In this document: in pieces, positions 6,785-11,254 of the stretch | How positions within the stretch are numbered: the stretch's first letter is position 1 | Layout: each line of letters starts with the position of its first letter | Assembly (NCBI GenBank): GCA_900548485.1 | Contig: URKL01000032.1 | Location: 1-11,254 of the forward strand | Length of the DNA stretch: 11,254 bases | Direction: 5' to 3' | From: an uncultured Succinatimonas sp. | GTDB taxonomy: Bacteria; Pseudomonadota; Gammaproteobacteria; Enterobacterales; Succinivibrionaceae | Made by a program: the position numbers and the translations under genes | Notes under the pieces: generated by a model | Database searches by the model: none | What the model saw: the letters and a program-made list of their open reading frames with translations, nothing else | Told to the model about the DNA's origin: nothing

Positions 6785-7489
6785 TCAATTACTGCGCTTG
6801 TATACTTCTTTTAGAATATAAGGTTTTTTACCAAAGATATCATGAAGTTGTGCTAAAAATACTTCTGCTGTAGCTAAGCTATCAGCTAAAGCATTATGTG
6901 CCTCATAGGCAGGGAAGCCACGACGCTCACGGATTTTATTTAAACGTACATATTCAAGCTGGAAATTACCTTGATTTTTAAGCAAATTCTTTTCAATTGC
7001 CATAGTATCTAAAAAGATCATAGGTAATGGGAATTTTTCAGGAATATGTAAACTCTTGCGTAAAAAAGTACTTTCGATGATTTGGCAGTGGGTTAAAACC
7101 AAACCTCCTGCAAGTTTATCCATAAGCTTTATAAAAGCTTCATGTGGATTTAAGCCACCTATAAGTTGTTCAGGGGTAATTTGATTGATAATTGCTGCAT
7201 TCGATTTGATTTTTTTAGGATCAACATTTAAGAGTTGATGAAATGAGGTTGAAAAGTCGATAGATCCAGAATCGAAACTAATTCCTCCCATTGAGAGCAC
7301 TACATCTTCATCAAAATTAAGACCGGTAGTTTCAAAATCAATAGAGGTAAGTTTAAGATCTTTTAATAAGTCATCAGGTGAGGGTAATTCCCTTTCATAA
7401 AAAGGTTTTAACTCCTCACTTAAATTAGGATCGTTTAAAGCTTTTTTACAGCGTTTTTTCAATTTAACTAGTGGGGAGTCAAATATCAT
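6785..7489 (-). CDS. DEDDh (DnaQ-like) 3'-5' exonuclease
   Basis: A 234-residue cytoplasmic protein of the DnaQ/RNase T exonuclease superfamily, expected to remove nucleotides from DNA or RNA 3' ends with two metal ions. Exo I is SIDFETTGL (Asp51, Glu53). Exo II is LTHCQIIESTFL, where Glu139 sits at the usual Asp position. Exo III is EAHNALADSLATAE (His198, Asp203), which defines the DEDDh type. About 45 residues precede Exo I, and no polymerase or other domain is attached, so it is not PolC. It is probably not the replicative epsilon subunit either: the family I recall beside CBS/DUF294 genes is a separate paralogue. The ATG lies 4 bases past the stop of the upstream gene, and its AGGA site overlaps that gene's last codons, which implies co-transcription and translational coupling. 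The true substrate is unknown. Confidence 0.88.
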   Translation of the reverse strand: MIFDSPLVKLKKRCKKALNDPNLSEELKPFYERELPSPDDLLKDLKLTSIDFETTGLNFDEDVVLSMGGISFDSGSIDFSTSFHQLLNVDPKKIKSNAAIINQITPEQLIGGLNPHEAFIKLMDKLAGGLVLTHCQIIESTFLRKSLHIPEKFPLPMIFLDTMAIEKNLLKNQGNFQLEYVRLNKIRERRGFPAYEAHNALADSLATAEVFLAQLHDIFGKKPYILKEVYKRSN

Positions 7490-7493
7490 TTTA

Positions 7494-9368
7494 TTATCCT
7501 AAAATTCCGATACCGCCTGCAAATCTGAATAAGGCAGCTTGTTGATGCTTGGCAATGATTCTAAATGCATCACGCAAATGATTACGCTCAAATTGACTTA
7601 ACATAGATGGCTCTAAGTGATTACTTAGAGGCGTTTGGTTTTGCATCGATTGTAATTGATGTTCAAAACGAACTTTATTTAAAAATGTATAAGCCTCGTA
7701 GAGTTCACGAAATTCTTTTTCTTTTAATAAATCGTGAGCAACAGCCGATTCTAAACGCAAATAGGTATCGCAGTTTTGGCAACCTGCAGAAAGACCATAA
7801 AGTCTAGCAATTTCTACAATAAGATTGATAGCTTGCTTTTTAATATTAAGACTTGGATTATTCTTGCCATCCTTTGTCAATACAAATTGTCTAAATGTTC
7901 CAATTGGTGGGGTAACATTAGCAGAGATTTTCATTAATGTAGCTAAGAAACGGCTGTTTTTAGCTACAGCTCTAAGTAAATGTTGTTTTAATTTAGTTAC
8001 TAAGAATTCATCGCCATAGAGACAACGCATATCTAAGAAAACAGAGCTGTTTAAAATAGCAGTTTCATTAGTATTAGAAATCCATTTGTCATAGTAAGCG
8101 GTCCAGGTGCTATAACCTTGACACCACTGTGGATTACAGGCCATGTAATTGCCGTCACAGAGAGGATAACCACATTTATCTAAGCTTTGGCAGACGAAAT
8201 TAGCTAGTTCTGAAAAATATTGGCGCTCTTGCTCGTTGAGATCGTGCTCAGTGATAATGCAATTATCTTGATCGGATAAGAATTGAACTTCATTGCGAGC
8301 TAAGGAGCCTGCAGCCGCAAAAGCGTAAGCACAGGGAGCGGGACCAAATTGGTCTTCAGCAAATTTTAAGAGGCGCTGACAGTATAGATCGCAAAGGTGC
8401 GACATGATCTTTTGTACCGCATGAGGAGTAGCTTTTGTTTGAATTAAGGTTTCAAAAACTTCTTTATTGTGCTTTGATAGCTCAATAAGTTTCTCTAAGC
8501 TTGGGGCTTTTTGAATATCTTTGTTTAGATATACTGCTTGTAATTGGCTGTGGGTTAATAGCTGACGGGTTGTCACTGTACCTACAATTTTTTCCATCTC
8601 CAATACCGGTAAGCATTTAATATTATGCATTACCATCAACTCTAAAGCTTCATAGATCTGGCGTTTACTATCAATAGTGTAGACACTTTTAGACATGATC
8701 TCTTTAATAGGTTTATTGATATCTAAACCTGAGGCTACTGCACGTGAGGTGATATCACTTTTAGTGACAATGCCTAATAGCTTAGTGCCATCGTTACTAA
8801 CTAAGGCAACATCTGTATGCTTTTTAGTGATTTCCTGAGCTGTTTTTTGAATGCTTGTTTCTTCATTGATGATAGCTATGTCAGTACTGCATACTGATGA
8901 AACTTGACGGCGAGTAAAAGCCGGGATGGCATTTTCTTCATTATTACTATGAGTTGAAGATAATCTTACCCATTCTTGAGAGTTAAAGTATTCGCCGACG
9001 ACTTTATTTTTGTTGATTAAAAACTGTAACATCTGCTTACTAATAAAGTAGAGCAAGGTGTTTTCAAGAAAGGTTACCTTATATTCACTTTCGCCTTGTT
9101 TATCAATTTGTGAATAACCAAAGCTATCTCCAACACCTAAACGCGCTTTTAAAGAATTATCATCTTTATTGATTTCTTCTGCGGCACCAACTCTAATCAT
9201 ATAGAGTCCAGCACCTGTTAATTGTTCATTATCAAGCACATCATCTGGACTATGATATGAAATTTTTACGGCAGTAGCGACAGCATCTTTAGCAAGAGTA
9301 TCAAGCTGTGAGAAAGGATAGGTGTGTGATATAAAATCGTAAATATTAGGTAGTAAAGATTGATCCAT
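7494..9368 (-). CDS. cNMP-binding / CBS / DUF294 nucleotidyltransferase-like protein
   Basis: A 624-residue cytoplasmic multidomain protein. Residues about 10-130 look like a cyclic-nucleotide-binding beta-barrel (GAGLYMIRVG...LGVGDSFGYS). Residues about 155-275 form a pair of CBS domains (IVTKSDITSRA and VGTVTTRQLLTHSQ end the two repeats), which usually bind adenine nucleotides. Then comes a DUF294 nucleotidyltransferase-fold domain with GSLARNEVQFLSDQDN, where Gly354-Ser355 and Asp366/Asp368 match the GlnD-type active-site pattern. A helical DUF294 C-terminal domain (about 455-610) follows. The architecture suggests a sensor that uses nucleotide binding to control a nucleotidyl-transfer activity, by inference; no substrate is established. 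No membrane segment is seen. The ATG at 9366 has no clear ribosome-binding site, but upstream frames close quickly. It heads a two-gene unit with the exonuclease; in Vibrio and relatives I recall such pairs near acetate/solute symporter genes, absent here. Confidence 0.88.
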   Translation of the reverse strand: MDQSLLPNIYDFISHTYPFSQLDTLAKDAVATAVKISYHSPDDVLDNEQLTGAGLYMIRVGAAEEINKDDNSLKARLGVGDSFGYSQIDKQGESEYKVTFLENTLLYFISKQMLQFLINKNKVVGEYFNSQEWVRLSSTHSNNEENAIPAFTRRQVSSVCSTDIAIINEETSIQKTAQEITKKHTDVALVSNDGTKLLGIVTKSDITSRAVASGLDINKPIKEIMSKSVYTIDSKRQIYEALELMVMHNIKCLPVLEMEKIVGTVTTRQLLTHSQLQAVYLNKDIQKAPSLEKLIELSKHNKEVFETLIQTKATPHAVQKIMSHLCDLYCQRLLKFAEDQFGPAPCAYAFAAAGSLARNEVQFLSDQDNCIITEHDLNEQERQYFSELANFVCQSLDKCGYPLCDGNYMACNPQWCQGYSTWTAYYDKWISNTNETAILNSSVFLDMRCLYGDEFLVTKLKQHLLRAVAKNSRFLATLMKISANVTPPIGTFRQFVLTKDGKNNPSLNIKKQAINLIVEIARLYGLSAGCQNCDTYLRLESAVAHDLLKEKEFRELYEAYTFLNKVRFEHQLQSMQNQTPLSNHLEPSMLSQFERNHLRDAFRIIAKHQQAALFRFAGGIGILG

Positions 9369-9379
9369 AATGATACTGA

Positions 9380-9449
9380 CATTTTAGATAAGCACTAAGC
9401 TCATTGTACTCTAAAATGACTTTAAAACCTATTCAAATTAAAAATTATA
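9380..9449 (-). promoter_or_regulatory. Promoter/operator-like region of the CBS-DUF294 gene
   Basis: Two minus-strand -10 candidates precede the gene: TACAAT (9403-9408) and TATAAT (9444-9449), neither with a good -35. CATTTTAGA (9380-9388) and its exact inverse TCTAAAATG (9410-9418) flank the first one, with a 21-base centre, in the arrangement of an operator or a leader stem-loop. Farther upstream, A and T tracts including AAAAAATTTTTT (9481-9492) could act as a UP element or bend the DNA. Confidence 0.35.
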
Positions 9450-9512
9450 TTATGAAGAATAACTGATAAAATTTTTATTTAAAAAATTTTTTAGCTGATA
9501 AAGGAGCTTCTG

Positions 9513-9545
9513 AAAAAATATCCCTAGCTTAGAAGCTAGGGATAT
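9513..9545 (-). terminator. Intrinsic terminator of rne
   Basis: A perfect stem, ATATCCCTAGCTT (9518-9530) with its inverse (9533-9545), leaves a 2-base loop as drawn (12 bp with a 4-base loop more realistically). On the minus strand it ends in a run of six Ts, 10 bases after the rne stop codon. This separates rne from the CBS-DUF294 unit, which needs its own promoter. Confidence 0.92.
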
Positions 9546-9555
9546 GGTGACTTAG

Positions 9556-11254
9556 TTATTTAATATAAGTCTCGTCTTTTTCATCAGTGTTGATAGTAGC
9601 TGTTGCTACAATCTCAGAGGAACCTTGTAAACCACCGCTTCTTTGAGCTTTGTCAATCTCAGGGAGATTGTCGTTTTTACGCTCATTAGGAGTAAAGCTA
9701 TAGTCTACATTTAAAAGCTCAGGTTCTGAGATAGCATCAATACCAGATAAGCTTACAGAAGATAAACCACCAGCTTTTTCAGAGTGTTCATACTCATAAG
9801 CTAAGCTTAGATCACGCTCGTTAACTACTTGTGTGAAGTCAACGTTGAGATCGTCTCCTTGTGCGCTAGATGCAAAGGTATATTCACGCTCTTTATATTC
9901 ATAAGGAGTGTAAATTGGAGATTTTGATGCAACCTCTTCAACTACAGGAGCAGGCTTGGAAATGCGTTTGCGTGGACGCTTTTGCGGTTGCTCGGCATTG
10001 TTTTCCTGATTCTTATTGCGACGGCTCTTAGGCTCTTTTACAACTGTATTTTCAACAGCTTCCTCAGTAGTCTTTTTGGGATTTCTGCGCTTAGTTGCTG
10101 GAATTTCAGCCTTTTCGGTCTTGTTTTCCTGACGATTACGTCGATTCTTAGTCTCTTTTATGGCATTAGCATTTTCGCTGTTGTCCTCAGAGACCTTAGT
10201 ACGGCGTTTAGAATTTTCCTGACGTTCGGTTTTTTCAGTAACATTCTTTTGGGTATTGCGATTAGCATTGCGACGTTGCTGATTTTGACGAGCTGGCTTC
10301 TTTGTTTCAGGTGCTTTTGGTTCTTCTTTAGGTTCGTTTGAACCAAAAATAGAAGAAATTAAGCTTTTTATTGAAGTGATTATAGAACCACTCTCGACCT
10401 TCTTAGGCTCCTCTGCAACCTTAGATTTCTTATTAACGCGAGGCTTAGGTTTTGGAGCTGGAGCCGTGATAGCTGTAGAAAGGATATCAGTATTGATAGC
10501 CGGAGAGTTATCATTGCTCTTGGTAGTTGTCTTTTGCTGAGTGTTATAACCTACATTCTCAGATTCTTCACGAGCATTACGAGTTAATTCACGTAAAGAG
10601 TCTAAGGAGCTGTGATGTGTCTCAGAGGCAACAGTTTGACGCTCAACTACATACTCATGAGGCATGTAGAACTTATTTGGAATAATGGTAATGGTGATGT
10701 TATTACGCTTTTCAATTTCAGCTAATTGGGCGCGCTTTTCATTTAACATGAAGGTTGCGACTTCAACTGAAGCGGTGGCGCTAACATTGCCCATATTCTC
10801 TTTATGAGCTTCCTCTTCAATAAGCCTTAAGATAGATAATGCTAAAGATGAGGTATCACGGCAAGTACCTTGGCCATTACACATCGGGCAGACGTAAGAG
10901 CTAGATTCTTCTAATGAAGGTCTTAAGCGCTGGCGAGACATTTCAAGCAAGCCAAAGCGAGAAATACGACTAAACTGAATGCGGGCACGATCCTGACGGA
11001 CGGCATCACGCATACGATTTTCGATTTCACGTTGGTTTTTAAGCGGAGTCATATCGATAAAATCGATTACTACTAAACCACCGACGTCGCGTAAACGCAA
11101 TTGTCTGGCGATCTCTTCTGCAGCTTCAATATTAGTTTGTAAAGCAGTTTCTTCGATATCACCACCGCGAGTTGCCTTAGCGGAGTTAACATCAATAGAG
11201 GTTAAAGCTTCGGTAGGGTCAATTACGATAGCACCACCTGATGGGAGTCGTACC
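9556..11254 (-). CDS. rne: Ribonuclease E, C-terminal part (5' end outside window)
   Basis: The visible 565 residues start inside the catalytic DNase I-like domain; the frame stays open to the window edge, so a start at the TTG at 11100 would be wrong. RNase E cleaves single-stranded AU-rich RNA and scaffolds the degradosome at the inner membrane. Conserved elements: [15 protein letters not shown] and VVIDFIDM carry the metal-binding aspartates (E. coli Asp303 and Asp346), and VCPMC (10878-10893) is the zinc-link. The small domain ends near residue 206 of the visible part. The remaining 360 residues are disordered: a likely amphipathic membrane anchor [15 protein letters not shown] (about residues 292-306), then about 110 residues rich in Arg, Lys, Asn and Gln (about 9961-10290) that should bind RNA, then an acidic end. 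The long tail marks it as RNase E rather than RNase G. Canonical E. coli partner-binding microdomains are not recognisable. Confidence 0.95.
   Translation of the reverse strand, partial: VRLPSGGAIVIDPTEALTSIDVNSAKATRGGDIEETALQTNIEAAEEIARQLRLRDVGGLVVIDFIDMTPLKNQREIENRMRDAVRQDRARIQFSRISRFGLLEMSRQRLRPSLEESSSYVCPMCNGQGTCRDTSSLALSILRLIEEEAHKENMGNVSATASVEVATFMLNEKRAQLAEIEKRNNITITIIPNKFYMPHEYVVERQTVASETHHSSLDSLRELTRNAREESENVGYNTQQKTTTKSNDNSPAINTDILSTAITAPAPKPKPRVNKKSKVAEEPKKVESGSIITSIKSLISSIFGSNEPKEEPKAPETKKPARQNQQRRNANRNTQKNVTEKTERQENSKRRTKVSEDNSENANAIKETKNRRNRQENKTEKAEIPATKRRNPKKTTEEAVENTVVKEPKSRRNKNQENNAEQPQKRPRKRISKPAPVVEEVASKSPIYTPYEYKEREYTFASSAQGDDLNVDFTQVVNERDLSLAYEYEHSEKAGGLSSVSLSGIDAISEPELLNVDYSFTPNERKNDNLPEIDKAQRSGGLQGSSEIVATATINTDEKDETYIK
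9998..10160 (-). repeat. 41-codon-spaced internal repeat in the RNase E tail
   Basis: TTGTTTTCCTGA occurs at 9998-10009 and again at 10121-10132, 123 bases apart. Similarity continues to CTCTTTTA in both copies (ends 10040 and 10160, one codon different in length). The encoded copies are [13 protein letters not shown] and [12 protein letters not shown], with a looser third unit ([10 protein letters not shown]) at about 10200-10230. The arginine-rich RNA-binding segment therefore looks built by in-frame duplication. Confidence 0.6.

Noticed and set aside
7607..8019. Two plus-strand open frames (66 and 64 codons) opposite the CBS/DUF294 gene
   Set aside because: They mirror the frame of a confident gene, start without ribosome-binding sites and show no domain features.
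9982..10346. Plus-strand 119-codon frame that looks like membrane protein, and a minus-strand 62-codon frame
   Set aside because: The hydrophobic look is the reverse complement of the Lys/Arg/Asn/Glu-rich RNase E tail; the other frame is a shifted reading of the same low-complexity sequence.
11098..11100. TTG as the start of a 514-residue protein
   Set aside because: The frame continues upstream to the window edge with clear RNase E catalytic-domain sequence, so the gene is simply cut by the window.

Overview
The window reads as chromosomal DNA of an AT-rich gammaproteobacterium. The evidence is a SuhB that is easily recognised along its whole length, a UPF0149/YgfB-family protein and an RNase E with a long disordered tail, all families at home in gammaproteobacteria. 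The low GC and the divergence of YgfB and of the RNase E tail would suit an anaerobic gut lineage such as Succinivibrionaceae (Aeromonadales), but that placement is a guess. No tRNA, rRNA, CRISPR array or intact insertion sequence is visible.

Layout. Positions 1-1612 hold a divergent pair: a ygfB-like gene on the minus strand and suhB on the plus strand, sharing a promoter region at about 600-751. suhB ends in a clear intrinsic terminator. Positions 1613-2255 form a 640-base stretch without an intact gene; it carries several inverted repeats, what looks like decayed coding sequence, and two operator-like dyads just before the next gene. Positions about 2256-6506 encode one very large (about 1,410 residue) SNF2-family ATPase with a C-terminal helicase core and a long, very AT-rich, unrecognised N-terminal half. 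Positions 6507-6784 lie between convergent genes and contain a perfect 15-bp hairpin and little else.

From 6785 to the right edge everything is on the minus strand. A DEDDh (DnaQ-like) exonuclease lies 4 bases behind, and is probably translationally coupled to, a cNMP-binding/CBS/DUF294 nucleotidyltransferase-like protein. Upstream of that pair, as a separate unit, is the 3' part of rne (RNase E), which ends in a strong terminator and runs off the window at 11254.

How they fit together. suhB, rne and ygfB are housekeeping or core genes without an operonic link here. The CBS/DUF294 plus exonuclease pair is a two-gene unit that I recall as recurrent in gammaproteobacteria, though its job is poorly defined. 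The SNF2 gene with its degraded, dyad-rich upstream flank is the most accessory-looking part of the window and the best candidate for something undescribed; it stands alone, without a methylase, nuclease or other defence partner in view.
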